Program-made: the position numbers and the translations under genes
The notes under the pieces: model-generated
Databases searched by the model: none
Told to the model about the DNA's origin: nothing
Seen by the model: the letters and a program-made list of their open reading frames with translations, nothing else
Source of the DNA: OLB23 sp965230965
Lineage (GTDB): Bacteria; Patescibacteriota; Microgenomatia; UBA1406; HO2-37-13b
DNA length: 64,000 nucleotides
Assembly: GCA_965230965.1 (NCBI GenBank)
Contig: OZ246401.1
Coordinates: 124,001-188,000 of the forward strand
Direction: 5' to 3'
Shown: positions 16,746-24,530 of the stretch, one piece after another
How positions within the stretch are numbered: position 1 is the stretch's first letter
How the letters are laid out: each line of letters opens with the position of its first letter

Positions 16746-17120
16746 TTAATAAATTTCAGATGCTAAACTTGCAATCTTGTTAAATGCTCGCTCTTTGACT
16801 TCACGCGCAAGAGGACCGAAATAGCGAGTACCCTTTGGATCTTTTGAATCCTTTGCGAGTAAAATAACGCACGCGTTATCATCAAAACGAACATAACTGC
16901 CGTCTTTTCTTCGTGTTTCTTTTTTTGTTCGAACTACAACAGCGTGCACAACTTCACCTTTTTTAACTTGTCCAAAAGGATCAGCCTTTTTTACAACTGC
17001 AGTTACCACATCGCCCAAGTGAGCGATTTTCATGTTTCCACGACCAGGGATACCTACAATATAGGCTTGCTTTGCACCACTGTTGTCGGCCACATTCATA
17101 ACTGATCGTAATTGCAACAT
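16746..17120 (-). CDS. rplN: 50S ribosomal protein L14 (uL14)
   Basis: 124 residues, normal length. It carries NVADNSGAKQAYIVGIPG, the VVVRTKKETRRKDGSYVRFDDNA segment and the GTRYFGPLAREVKERAFNKIASLASEIY end in order. It binds 23S rRNA near the intersubunit face. Standard position between rpsQ and rplX. Confidence 0.97.
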   Translation of the reverse strand: MLQLRSVMNVADNSGAKQAYIVGIPGRGNMKIAHLGDVVTAVVKKADPFGQVKKGEVVHAVVVRTKKETRRKDGSYVRFDDNACVILLAKDSKDPKGTRYFGPLAREVKERAFNKIASLASEIY

Positions 17121-17126
17121 AGTTGA

Positions 17127-17360
17127 TTAATACTTTTTAATAACTTTGAACTGTTTATCTTTTGAAATTGGTCGTGTTTCTTCAATATCAACCTTGTCAC
17201 CATCTTCAACAGCAATTGTTCCATCGAGATGTGCCTTAAATCTTTTGTGTTTCTTCAAAATTTTGTGATAAAGTGGATGTTTATAGGCTTTTTCTACCTC
17301 AACCACTGCTGTCTTCTCCATTTTTGTAGAAACAACTTTTCCGGTTAATACTTTTGCCAT
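17127..17360 (-). CDS. rpsQ: 30S ribosomal protein S17 (uS17)
   Basis: 77 residues from the ATG at 17360 (MAKVLTGKVVSTKMEKTAVV). A longer frame from 17378 overlaps the rpmC end and lacks family support. It is an OB fold with the HPLYHKILKKHKRFKAHL loop and GDKVDIEETRPISKDKQF. Starts 1 base after rpmC. Confidence 0.96.
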   Translation of the reverse strand: MAKVLTGKVVSTKMEKTAVVEVEKAYKHPLYHKILKKHKRFKAHLDGTIAVEDGDKVDIEETRPISKDKQFKVIKKY

Positions 17361-17361
17361 A

Positions 17362-17559
17362 TTATTTTGATTTCTCATTCATAATTGTTAACACAACTGC
17401 AAGTTCTTGTTTCTTTTTGCTCAGAGCATTTGTATTTTTGGGCTTATTTATTGAGCCTTCGATACTCATATGTGCAATTTCTTCTTTTATTTTCTTTGCA
17501 GAAAGTGCCAATTCTTGTGCACTTTGATCTTTAATTTTTTGTAATTCTTTGGTTTTCAT
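17362..17559 (-). CDS. rpmC: 50S ribosomal protein L29 (uL29)
   Basis: 65 residues, two-helix protein at the tunnel exit, where trigger factor and SRP dock in bacteria. Reads MKTKELQKIKDQSAQELALS, with a variable middle and KKQELAVVLTIMNEKSK. The family is poorly conserved; position between rplP and rpsQ settles the identity. Confidence 0.93.
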   Translation of the reverse strand: MKTKELQKIKDQSAQELALSAKKIKEEIAHMSIEGSINKPKNTNALSKKKQELAVVLTIMNEKSK

Positions 17560-17564
17560 GTTAA

Positions 17565-17975
17565 TTAAATATGTCGCGTAACTAACTTTGTTTTCACTCC
17601 AAGTTTTGATGTTAAATTTTTATGCATTTTTTTTGCACTCTCATCATCTAATCCTTCTAATTCAAAAAGTATTTTCCCTGGTACGACAACGGCTACATAA
17701 TGCGAAACATCACCCTTTCCCGCACCCATCGTTACCTCAGGTGGTTTCTTTGTGTATGGTCGATCTGGAAAAATACGCATCCAAAATCTTCCTACTTTTC
17801 TCGTTGCACGAGCCATAACAACGCGGCATGCCTCAATTTGTCGATCAGTAATCATACCGCTATCAAGTGTTTTCACACCAATAGTGCCAAAATTTACATG
17901 ATTACCTTTGATGGCAGTTCGTCGGTAAATACCACGAAACTGTCTTCTATGTTTTAATCTTTTTGGCTGCAACAT
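17565..17975 (-). CDS. rplP: 50S ribosomal protein L16 (uL16)
   Basis: 136 residues, normal length. Motifs: MLQPKRLKHRRQFRG, RQIEACRVVMARATRK, GRFWMRIFPDRPYTKKPPEVTMGAGKG. It organises the A-site region of the large subunit. One base separates it from rpsC. Confidence 0.97.
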   Translation of the reverse strand: MLQPKRLKHRRQFRGIYRRTAIKGNHVNFGTIGVKTLDSGMITDRQIEACRVVMARATRKVGRFWMRIFPDRPYTKKPPEVTMGAGKGDVSHYVAVVVPGKILFELEGLDDESAKKMHKNLTSKLGVKTKLVTRHI

Positions 17976-17976
17976 A

Positions 17977-18633
17977 TTATTCCTCCTCGGGCTTTCTGGC
18001 GATCCAAACTTTTACACCAACATATCCTGATTTCGTAAGTGCCGGATAGGTTGCAAAATCAACATCTTCGCGAAGTGTTGAAACAGGAACCGTTCCTTCA
18101 TAATATTTTTCGGAACGTGCAATTGTTGCACCCCGAATTCTTCCTCCAATTTGAATCTTGATTCCTTTTGCTCCTGATTCCATAACCTTTTCCATTGTGT
18201 GATGGATCACAGCACGATGAGGAAGATTTCTCTCAAGCTTTGAACCCAAATCATGTGCAATATAATAAGCATTTAGATGTGGCTTTTTGACAGGCTCAAT
18301 ACGCAGCTCAATCTTCATTTTGTCTTTCTCAACCTTATCTTTTCCAATACTGTCAACAATAAATTTCTTGACATCTTCAAGACCTTTTCCACCTCGACCA
18401 ATAATCATACCTGGTTTTACCGCATGGATAATGACAATAATCTTGTTGATAGCGCGCTCGATTTCAACTCGTGTTATCAACGCAAAACTAAATTTGTCAA
18501 AAATGCCTTTTCTAATAACAATGTCAGAAATTAAATTTTCTTTAAAAACTCTCTTATCTGGGAACATCCAACGGGAATCCCATGTGCGTGTAATGCCTAT
18601 TCTGAAACCGATTGGATTAACTTTTTGTCCCAT
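17977..18633 (-). CDS. rpsC: 30S ribosomal protein S3 (uS3)
   Basis: 218 residues, normal length. MGQKVNPIGFRIGITRTWDS opens the protein; the KH domain is visible around VKPGMIIGRGGKGLEDVKKFI, and the C-terminal IGGRIRGATIARSEKYYEGTVP segment is intact. S3 lines the mRNA entry channel. Three bases after rplV. Confidence 0.97.
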   Translation of the reverse strand: MGQKVNPIGFRIGITRTWDSRWMFPDKRVFKENLISDIVIRKGIFDKFSFALITRVEIERAINKIIVIIHAVKPGMIIGRGGKGLEDVKKFIVDSIGKDKVEKDKMKIELRIEPVKKPHLNAYYIAHDLGSKLERNLPHRAVIHHTMEKVMESGAKGIKIQIGGRIRGATIARSEKYYEGTVPVSTLREDVDFATYPALTKSGYVGVKVWIARKPEEE

Positions 18634-18636
18634 ATA

Positions 18637-19080
18637 TTATGATTTTTTAGTAATTTTTTTCGCTGGTTGCTCCTTAACTTCTTTAACAACTTCTGCGTCT
18701 TTCACCTTTGGCTCTTCGAGCTTTGGAGCTTCTGCCTTCTTCTTAGATTCTTTTTGCATCACAACAACAGTAATGTGTGACGTTCTCCTCTTATATCCTT
18801 TGCCTGAACCTCTTGACCCTGCTCTATATCTTTTCAAAAAGATACCTTCATCGATTGCGAGAGTTTTGAACTCCATCTTCTCAGGAAGCATATTATAAAC
18901 TGTTTTTCCGTTATCAACAGCTGATTTTATAGCCTTCCATAGTATTTTAGCGGATCTTTTTTGACTTAGTCCAAGATAATCCAAAGCAGTAGCTGGTTTC
19001 ATCGCTTTTATTGCTCCAGCTAAAAATCTCAACTTTCTCGGTGAGATCTTTGTATGTTTAATTGTTGCTCTAGCTTCCAT
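18637..19080 (-). CDS. rplV: 50S ribosomal protein L22 (uL22) with charged tail
   Basis: 147 residues; the core is about 110 (MEARATIKHTKISPRKLRFLAG and the SRGSGKGYKRRTSHITVVV beta-loop end). A C-terminal tail of about 35 residues rich in Lys, Glu and Val follows and is not part of the family core. L22 lines the exit tunnel. Only 1 base separates it from rplB, where rpsS would normally lie. Confidence 0.96.
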   Translation of the reverse strand: MEARATIKHTKISPRKLRFLAGAIKAMKPATALDYLGLSQKRSAKILWKAIKSAVDNGKTVYNMLPEKMEFKTLAIDEGIFLKRYRAGSRGSGKGYKRRTSHITVVVMQKESKKKAEAPKLEEPKVKDAEVVKEVKEQPAKKITKKS

Positions 19081-19081
19081 G

Positions 19082-19849
19082 TTATTTACTTCTTCGCTTA
19101 ATAATTAATGCATCGCTGTATTTTGGTTTTCTGGTACGATTTCCACGTGCTGGTTTACCCCATGGTGTCTTTGCATGCATACCTTCACCACTCTTACCTT
19201 CTCCTCCACCATGCGGATGTGAATTAGGATGCTGAGCCACACCGCGAACAGTAGGGCGAATACCCATGTGTCGGCTACGACCTGCCTTACCAAGATTTCT
19301 TAATTTATGCTCAATATTACTTATACGACCAATCGTAGCCATACAGTTAATAAGAATCTTTCGTACTTCTTTTGAAGGAAGCTTCACATCTGCATATTTC
19401 TCATCTTTAGCGATAATGGTTGCACTTGATCCTGCACTCTTTACAATTTTCCCACCTTTTCCAGGGTAAAGCTCAATATTATGAATTTCAACACCAAGTG
19501 GAATTGCTGAAAGTGGCAGCGCGCTACCTGGTCGCATATTATCAATAGTGCCAGCGGTTATTTTTTCACCAACCTTCATGCCTTCGGCTTGCAAAATATA
19601 TCTACGCTCACCATCTTTATACTCAACAAGAGCAATGTTCGCACTTCTATTTGGATCATATTCAATACCAATAATTGTGCCCTCAATACCTGTCTTATCT
19701 CTTTTAAAATCAATCATTCTGTAAAATCTCTTATGACGACCGCCTTGATGTCGCACTGAGATAGTTCCAGAGTTATCTCTTCCTGATTTCTTAGGAAGAA
19801 TATATGTCAAATTCTTTTCTGGTTTTGTATTTGAAAATCGTGGTTGCAT
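19082..19849 (-). CDS. rplB: 50S ribosomal protein L2 (uL2), short N-terminus
   Basis: 255 residues against about 273-277 in most bacteria; the shortening is at the N-terminus, which lacks the usual KKYKPTSPGRR opening. The rest is intact: GRDNSGTISVRHQGGRHKR, the AGTIDNMRPGSALPLSAIP segment, RPTVRGVAQHPNSHPHGGGE with the peptidyl-transferase-centre His, and PWGKPARGNRTRKPKYSD. Two bases after rplW. Confidence 0.97.
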   Translation of the reverse strand: MQPRFSNTKPEKNLTYILPKKSGRDNSGTISVRHQGGRHKRFYRMIDFKRDKTGIEGTIIGIEYDPNRSANIALVEYKDGERRYILQAEGMKVGEKITAGTIDNMRPGSALPLSAIPLGVEIHNIELYPGKGGKIVKSAGSSATIIAKDEKYADVKLPSKEVRKILINCMATIGRISNIEHKLRNLGKAGRSRHMGIRPTVRGVAQHPNSHPHGGGEGKSGEGMHAKTPWGKPARGNRTRKPKYSDALIIKRRSK

Positions 19850-19851
19850 GA

Positions 19852-20145
19852 TTATTGTGTTGAACTAGGAACAATGCTGATTGAACCCTTTTTTAATGTT
19901 ATGTACATTTTTTTTACATCTGGGAGCTGTGTTGAACGCAATCGTCTGCCAACACGTCGTGTCTTACCTTTTTTTGTGGTTGAGGTAATACTAGCGACCT
20001 CAACTTTAAATATTTTTTCAACAACTTCTCTCACCTGATGCTTTGTGGCTTCTTTTGCGACTTGAAACACATAGATATTTTTACCGTTCCCAGCTAGGGC
20101 TTTTTCAGTAACAACCGGCTTAATTAATATGTCTTGAATTCTCAT
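19852..20145 (-). CDS. rplW: 50S ribosomal protein L23 (uL23)
   Basis: 97 residues, normal length. DILIKPVVTEKALAGNGKNIYVFQV, then HQVREVVEKIFKVEVASI and the basic RRVGRRLRSTQLPDVKKMYITL loop. It is a tunnel-exit docking protein. Its ATG overlaps the rplD stop by 4 bases. Confidence 0.97.
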   Translation of the reverse strand: MRIQDILIKPVVTEKALAGNGKNIYVFQVAKEATKHQVREVVEKIFKVEVASITSTTKKGKTRRVGRRLRSTQLPDVKKMYITLKKGSISIVPSSTQ

Positions 20146-20834
20146 TGTGCAAAACCTCTAAACTGAATAAATTCATTAAGTCCTTCTTCTGTAAAGAACA
20201 CTTTCTTAGCATTAATAACTTGGTATGCATTCAAAAGATGACAATCTGTACTAAGTACACCTTCAATATTTCTTAATGAAAGTGCAAATCCTGCTGTTTT
20301 TTCTTTATTTCCATATACAAAAAGAACTTTTTTACTGGCTTCGTGCTTCTTGAGCACGTCGCTCATTTCTTTTGTCTTGCCCGAAAGACTGTCAATCCCT
20401 TTCATAATCACAACCATACTATCTTTTCGCTTTAAACTCAGACTTGCATATAAGGCTTTTTGTCGCTGCTTTTTATTCAGTTTCAATGTATAGTCACGTG
20501 GCTCTAATCCATGTGCTACTCCTCCACCAACAAAAATTGGTGCTGACTTTGCACCATGACGAGCTCGACCAGTTCCTTTTTGCTTATATATTTTTCGTGT
20601 GGATGCTTGTATCTCACCGCGACGCTTTGTTTTATGTGTGCCTTGTCGTTGATTTGCAAGGTACACGCGAACATATTGAGCTAAAAGCTTTTCTGAAGCA
20701 TGTACATCAAAAATTCCTGCAGGAACTGCTGTTGCACCTACTTCATCACCATTTACTGAAAAAACTTTCAGATCGATACCCTTTGCGGGTGCTGCTTTTC
20801 TCGTTGTTTTTTTTGTTACTTCTGTTTTTTCCAT
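20142..20834 (-). CDS. rplD: 50S ribosomal protein L4 (uL4)
   Basis: 230 residues with a Lys/Thr-rich N-terminal extension of about 20. The RNA-binding loop is typical (RQGTHKTKRRGEIQASTRKI, KQKGTGRARHGAKSAPIFVGGG). In E. coli L4 represses its own S10 operon by acting on the mRNA leader, which is relevant to the hairpins upstream of rplC here; whether L4 acts here is unknown. Confidence 0.97.
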   Translation of the reverse strand: MEKTEVTKKTTRKAAPAKGIDLKVFSVNGDEVGATAVPAGIFDVHASEKLLAQYVRVYLANQRQGTHKTKRRGEIQASTRKIYKQKGTGRARHGAKSAPIFVGGGVAHGLEPRDYTLKLNKKQRQKALYASLSLKRKDSMVVIMKGIDSLSGKTKEMSDVLKKHEASKKVLFVYGNKEKTAGFALSLRNIEGVLSTDCHLLNAYQVINAKKVFFTEEGLNEFIQFRGFAQ

Positions 20835-20836
20835 GA

Positions 20837-21649
20837 TTACTCTTTAACTTCTGCAACTTTCTCTTCAGATTCTTTTTCAACTTCAACTTCTTCTTTCACC
20901 TCTTCGACTGCCTCTTCTTTTGCTTCTTCAACTGGGGTCTCCTCAACAACCTCTTCAATCTCTTCCACAACAGGCATTGCAACCGCTTGAGCTGAAACTA
21001 TACTGATTAGGTTGTCTCTTGGACCTGGAATAAGACCCTTAATGAGCAGTCCGTCTTCCAAAACATCAGCAATAAGAAGATTTTTTACTGTGATCGTATC
21101 AAAACCCATACGACCTGCCATTCTCTTTCCTTTGTAAATACGACCTGGGGTTGTTCCTTGACCGATAGAACCTGGAGCTCGCTCACGATCAGATTGACCA
21201 TGTGTGCGTGGACCGCCAGCGAATTTATGTCGTTTTACAACACCTTGGAAACCTTTACCCTTTGAGCGACCAGTAACGGTAACAAAGTCGCCTTTTGCAA
21301 AATTTGCTGCTGGAACTTCATCACCAACCATAAAAGTCGCTTCGCCAACTTTAAGACCTTTTTTCTTTCCTTCTTCAACGGGCTCAGCTTCTGCAAGACG
21401 AACCTCTTTTAAAAAACGAAGCGGGGCTTTTACCCCCGCTTTTTTTAATATTCCTTGTCTTGGTTTGGAAATATTCTTTGCTTCGCCAAATGCAAGTTGA
21501 ATTCCCCAGTAGCCATGTGTATCCATAGTCCTCACGTTCACCACGTGACATGGACTTGTTTTTACGAACGTTACCGGCATGCGATCTCCTCCATCGGAGA
21601 ACACCTGAGAGGTATTACCCTTTGTACCGAGAATGAACTTGGCGATCAT
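20837..21649 (-). CDS. rplC: 50S ribosomal protein L3 (uL3) with acidic C-terminal tail
   Basis: 270 residues. The L3 core ends near residue 225: MIAKFILGTKGNTSQVF, FVTVTGRSKGKGFQGVVKRH, KFAGGPRTHGQSDRERAPGS and RMAGRMGFDTITVKN. The last 45 or so residues are almost entirely Glu, Val and Lys, an acidic tail absent from common L3 proteins. It is the first gene of the long ribosomal operon, with its own promoter at 21763-21791 and a leader containing two competing hairpins. Confidence 0.97.
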   Translation of the reverse strand: MIAKFILGTKGNTSQVFSDGGDRMPVTFVKTSPCHVVNVRTMDTHGYWGIQLAFGEAKNISKPRQGILKKAGVKAPLRFLKEVRLAEAEPVEEGKKKGLKVGEATFMVGDEVPAANFAKGDFVTVTGRSKGKGFQGVVKRHKFAGGPRTHGQSDRERAPGSIGQGTTPGRIYKGKRMAGRMGFDTITVKNLLIADVLEDGLLIKGLIPGPRDNLISIVSAQAVAMPVVEEIEEVVEETPVEEAKEEAVEEVKEEVEVEKESEEKVAEVKE

Positions 21650-21660
21650 AGACTTTTTTT

Positions 21661-21686
21661 AAAATAAAAAACCCCAGATTGGGGCT
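21661..21686 (-). terminator. intrinsic terminator-like hairpin in the rplC leader
   Basis: On the minus strand CCCC (21684-21681), loop AATCT, GGGG (21675-21672), then TTTTTT, A, TTTT (21671-21661). Outer A-T and G-T pairs can extend the stem by two. It lies about 70 nt downstream of the inferred start and 12 nt before the rplC ATG, so it would act as an attenuator rather than as a terminator of the preceding gene alone. Confidence 0.65.
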
Positions 21687-21708
21687 AATTAGGAGCCTGT
21701 CCAATCTG
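21675..21708 (-). promoter_or_regulatory. antiterminator-like long hairpin overlapping the rplC leader terminator
   Basis: Minus-strand CAGATTGG (21708-21701) is perfectly complementary to CCAATCTG (21682-21675). Between them GGCT (21697-21694) pairs with AGCC (21686-21683), giving 12 base pairs with a 3-nt ACA bulge and a 7-nt loop. The 3' side uses all four C of the terminator's 5' arm and one G of its 3' arm, so the two structures exclude each other. Confidence 0.6.
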
Positions 21709-21762
21709 TTGCTGCTATGTACTAAATGCTGAGTGTTGCATTAGGCAAAACATGCAAACTGC

Positions 21763-21791
21763 ATTATATAACAACTTATAAAACAAGTCAA
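21763..21791 (-). promoter_or_regulatory. sigma70-type promoter of the rplC ribosomal operon
   Basis: Minus strand: -35 TTGACT (21791-21786), 17-base spacer, -10 TATAAT (21768-21763). The start would be near 21756, giving a leader of about 107 nt before the rplC ATG at 21649. The -35 box overlaps the last codons of the P-type ATPase gene. Confidence 0.8.
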
Positions 21792-24184
21792 CGCACATCT
21801 AACTTAAAAAGGCGCATTATGACTTTTAATAATTCAACCAAAATACAAACGATGGCGACTGCAGCAATAATGTACATCCACTCAGAAAAAAGTAGTGAAG
21901 CTGTGTTAATAAGGAACTGTAAAGAAGATAGTTGAATAACAAAAAGCTGCATCAGAACGCCCAAAGCTATAACAAGGATTAAGATGGGGTTATTGAATAG
22001 CGATACTTTCCAGATTGGTTGTAATAATGTGCGCACCGGGAAGATAATGAAAAGCGTTGAAAGGGCAAAATAACTGAACGTGACCGTACGTGCGACTTCT
22101 ATGGAGGTGACATTAAGGAACCTCATGTACAAAAGAAGGCCTACAAGGCCGATAATAAAACTCGTACAAAGCATGAAAAGCATAATAGGAAAGCTTAAAA
22201 GTGTGCTTTGCGAGCGAGGAAAATTGCGCGCTCGCGATAGATCGTGGGGTTCAAAGGTGAGAGCGAGCGCAGGTAAACTATCAGTGATGATATTAATCCA
22301 AAGTATCTGAGTCGCAGTTAGAGCAACAGGAAGGCCCATAAGTATGGTGCCGACTATGAGCATAATTTGACTCAGGCTGTCAGACAAAAGATATAACATG
22401 ACCTTTTGGATATTATCGAAGATGCCACGACCTTCGTGAATCGCTTGAATAATTGTTTTGAAGTTTGAATCCAGAAGAACCATATCAGCAGTTTCTTTTG
22501 CCACATCAGATGCCTCGCCCACAACAATGCCAAGATGCGAGGCTTTCAATGCGAGAGCGTCATTTACTCCATCGCCAACCAATGCGACGATCTCACCCCT
22601 CTTCTGCAGCGTTTCCACTAGTTGTAGTTTTTGCATAGGCGAAACGCGTGCACAAATATCAATTGTTTCAATACGCTCCATAACTTCATCATCAGTCATA
22701 TGTGACAATTCGTCGCCAGATATGGTCACAATTGGCTTATTATGATCGTTAGTAACCTGACGCCACACTGCCTCTGCAGTCCCTACATAGTCCCCAGTCA
22801 TCATCACAATACGCACACCTGCATGTCGACACTCATCAAAAACTTTCTGCAAACCTTTTCTCACTGGATCCTCTATGGCAATAAGACCAACCCAACCATA
22901 ATGCTTTTGCCTGGGAGTTTTCTTTGCAAGCGCAATGATACGAAGCCCCTGCTGTGACCACGTCGTAATCTGCTCCATGGTCTTTTTTTTCTCCGCACCC
23001 GTGACTTTTGCAAGCTTCATGACAACTTCAGGTGCGCCTTTCATGTACGTAACATGATCAATAGTTACACTCATATATTTGTTCACACTGTCAAAAGGCA
23101 CTTCTTTTTGGCGTTTAACATTCTTATTGCGTACTTCGGGGTCAACATTATGATCAGATACCCACTCCCATAGCGCAAATTCAATTGGGTCATCCAAATT
23201 ATTTGCATAGCATGCAATATCTAGCGCATCATCCATATTTTTTAGCCTAGTTTCTGTGACGCGCATAATCCCCTCAGTTAACGTCCCTGTTTTGTCTGTC
23301 GCAATTACCGTAACCGAACCAAGTGCTTCAGCTGCAACCAACCTTCGCACCAAAGCCTTCTTCTTCAAAATCCGCTGCATGCCAAGTGACAGAATAACCG
23401 TCAAAGAGATCGTCAAGCCTTCTGGAATAGCTCCCACAGCAAGGGCAACCGATGTTGTAAACATATCGCGAAGTGGTAATCCCTGCAGTATCCCAATAAA
23501 AAATACGCACAAAGAAATACCGAGTATTGCTACCGCAAGAACATGTGCAAATGATTGCAATCGCAGTTGTAAAGGTGTTGACGCCTCTTTTGTGGATGAA
23601 AGCTTATCTGCAATGGAACCCATTTTTGTGCTTATTCCTGTTTCAGTGACTTTGAAAAGTGCTCGCCCTGTCAGAACCGTTGTGCCCATAAAAACCATAT
23701 CGCCATTTTTCTTCCGAATCGCGATACTCTCACCTGTGAGGATGGAATCGTTTGTTGATACATGTGATGATTCAATAACTTTTCCATCGGCCGGCACCCT
23801 ATCACCCTGATGCAGGACAACAATATCGTCAGGCACAATTAAATGAACGGGAACCTTTAGCATGTCGCCATTACGATAGACTTTTGCAACAGGTTGTAGA
23901 ATATTTTTTAGTGCACTCAGCGCATTCTCTGCTTTGGTTTCTTGATAATATCCGAGTAGCGTATTGATGAAAACTGCCATAAAAATGACCAATGCGTCGG
24001 TATAATCACCGAGCGCATAAGTAACCACACCGGCTGCAACAAGGATATAAATTAAGGGTGAGCTGAATTGTCGCACAAAATGACTGAGTGCTGAAAGTTT
24101 TTTCTTTGCTGGTAATACATTCTCACCGAATTGCTCGAGGCGCTTTTGTACAGCATCTCTTGTGAGTCCTTTTTGAGGCGACAT
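21788..24184 (-). CDS. P2-type cation-transporting ATPase (calcium-ATPase-like)
   Basis: 798 residues. All P-type hallmarks are present: actuator-domain TGES (about residue 150), phosphorylation motif DKTGTLTEG (about 298), MTGDYVGTAEAV and the hinge GDGVNDALALKASHLGI. The IPEGL motif in M4 and NIITDSLPALAL in M6 place it in the P2 group (Ca2+, or Mg2+/Na+ relatives) rather than heavy-metal P1B pumps; the ion cannot be fixed by eye. The first residues match the cation-ATPase N-terminal domain (LTRDAVQKRLEQFGENVL). It interrupts the usual rpsJ-rplC junction and has its own -10 box (TATAAT) 6 nt before the ATG, within a perfect 20-bp palindrome. Confidence 0.93.
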   Translation of the reverse strand: MSPQKGLTRDAVQKRLEQFGENVLPAKKKLSALSHFVRQFSSPLIYILVAAGVVTYALGDYTDALVIFMAVFINTLLGYYQETKAENALSALKNILQPVAKVYRNGDMLKVPVHLIVPDDIVVLHQGDRVPADGKVIESSHVSTNDSILTGESIAIRKKNGDMVFMGTTVLTGRALFKVTETGISTKMGSIADKLSSTKEASTPLQLRLQSFAHVLAVAILGISLCVFFIGILQGLPLRDMFTTSVALAVGAIPEGLTISLTVILSLGMQRILKKKALVRRLVAAEALGSVTVIATDKTGTLTEGIMRVTETRLKNMDDALDIACYANNLDDPIEFALWEWVSDHNVDPEVRNKNVKRQKEVPFDSVNKYMSVTIDHVTYMKGAPEVVMKLAKVTGAEKKKTMEQITTWSQQGLRIIALAKKTPRQKHYGWVGLIAIEDPVRKGLQKVFDECRHAGVRIVMMTGDYVGTAEAVWRQVTNDHNKPIVTISGDELSHMTDDEVMERIETIDICARVSPMQKLQLVETLQKRGEIVALVGDGVNDALALKASHLGIVVGEASDVAKETADMVLLDSNFKTIIQAIHEGRGIFDNIQKVMLYLLSDSLSQIMLIVGTILMGLPVALTATQILWINIITDSLPALALTFEPHDLSRARNFPRSQSTLLSFPIMLFMLCTSFIIGLVGLLLYMRFLNVTSIEVARTVTFSYFALSTLFIIFPVRTLLQPIWKVSLFNNPILILVIALGVLMQLFVIQLSSLQFLINTASLLFSEWMYIIAAVAIVCILVELLKVIMRLFKLDVR

Positions 24185-24204
24185 GATTTGATTATAATCA
24201 AATC
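24185..24204. promoter_or_regulatory. perfect 20-bp palindrome on the P-type ATPase promoter (candidate operator)
   Basis: GATTTGATTA followed directly by its reverse complement TAATCAAATC, abutting the ATG at 24184. The minus-strand -10 box TATAAT (24196-24191) lies in the centre, so a bound dimer would block polymerase. The TGAT...ATCA core is loosely like Fur-family boxes; the regulator is unknown. Confidence 0.55.
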
Positions 24205-24217
24205 GAAGTGATCAAGT

Positions 24218-24511
24218 CTAGGGCTTTAGGTCGAGCTTTTGGAACCAGCCCTTTCGATACATAATAGCGATAACCGAATACACAGCTATATCAACCCATG
24301 TTTCTTCGATGGATTCATTTTGAGGTTCCTTGTTATTTTGTTCAAGATTTTTGAGTCGATTAATCTTGTCGTTTATGCGAAAGATAATACCCATTTCTCC
24401 TGTATCAAGGATATTGTCTTTACCGTAGTCCCTGTGTTTGCGAATGAAGGTCGTAAGAAGTGTGCTGCAAATGTTTGAGAATGCTTCGTCAAGAAACTGC
24501 GGTTGTTTCAT
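24218..24511 (-). CDS. DUF1599 / nucleotide-modification-associated domain protein (MazG-like)
   Basis: 97 residues from the ATG at 24511; a TTG two codons upstream is less likely. KHRDYGKDNILDTGEMGIIFRINDKINRLKNL, read in parts, and ESIEETWVDIAVYSVIAIMY match DUF1599, a family with the all-alpha NTP-pyrophosphatase look. Conserved acidic residues (the EETWVD group) may bind metal. Some members occur with modified-nucleotide pathways; no such context is seen here. TATACT lies 7 nt before the ATG, so it probably has a leaderless transcript. It lies between rpsJ and the P-type ATPase. Confidence 0.68.
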   Translation of the reverse strand: MKQPQFLDEAFSNICSTLLTTFIRKHRDYGKDNILDTGEMGIIFRINDKINRLKNLEQNNKEPQNESIEETWVDIAVYSVIAIMYRKGWFQKLDLKP

Positions 24512-24518
24512 GCTCAAA

Positions 24519-24524
24519 AGTATA
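24519..24524 (-). promoter_or_regulatory. -10 box of the DUF1599 gene
   Basis: Minus-strand TATACT ends 7 nt before the ATG at 24511 and lies in the short gap after rpsJ (stop 24531). No good -35 box is seen. Confidence 0.5.
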
Positions 24525-24530
24525 CACTAT

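Noticed and set aside
18287..18898. 203-codon plus-strand open frame across rpsC and rplV
   Set aside because: It is an antisense shadow of two clear ribosomal genes and has no recognisable protein features.
20444..20836. 130-codon plus-strand frame within rplD
   Set aside because: Histidine/leucine-rich shadow of the L4 gene on the other strand.
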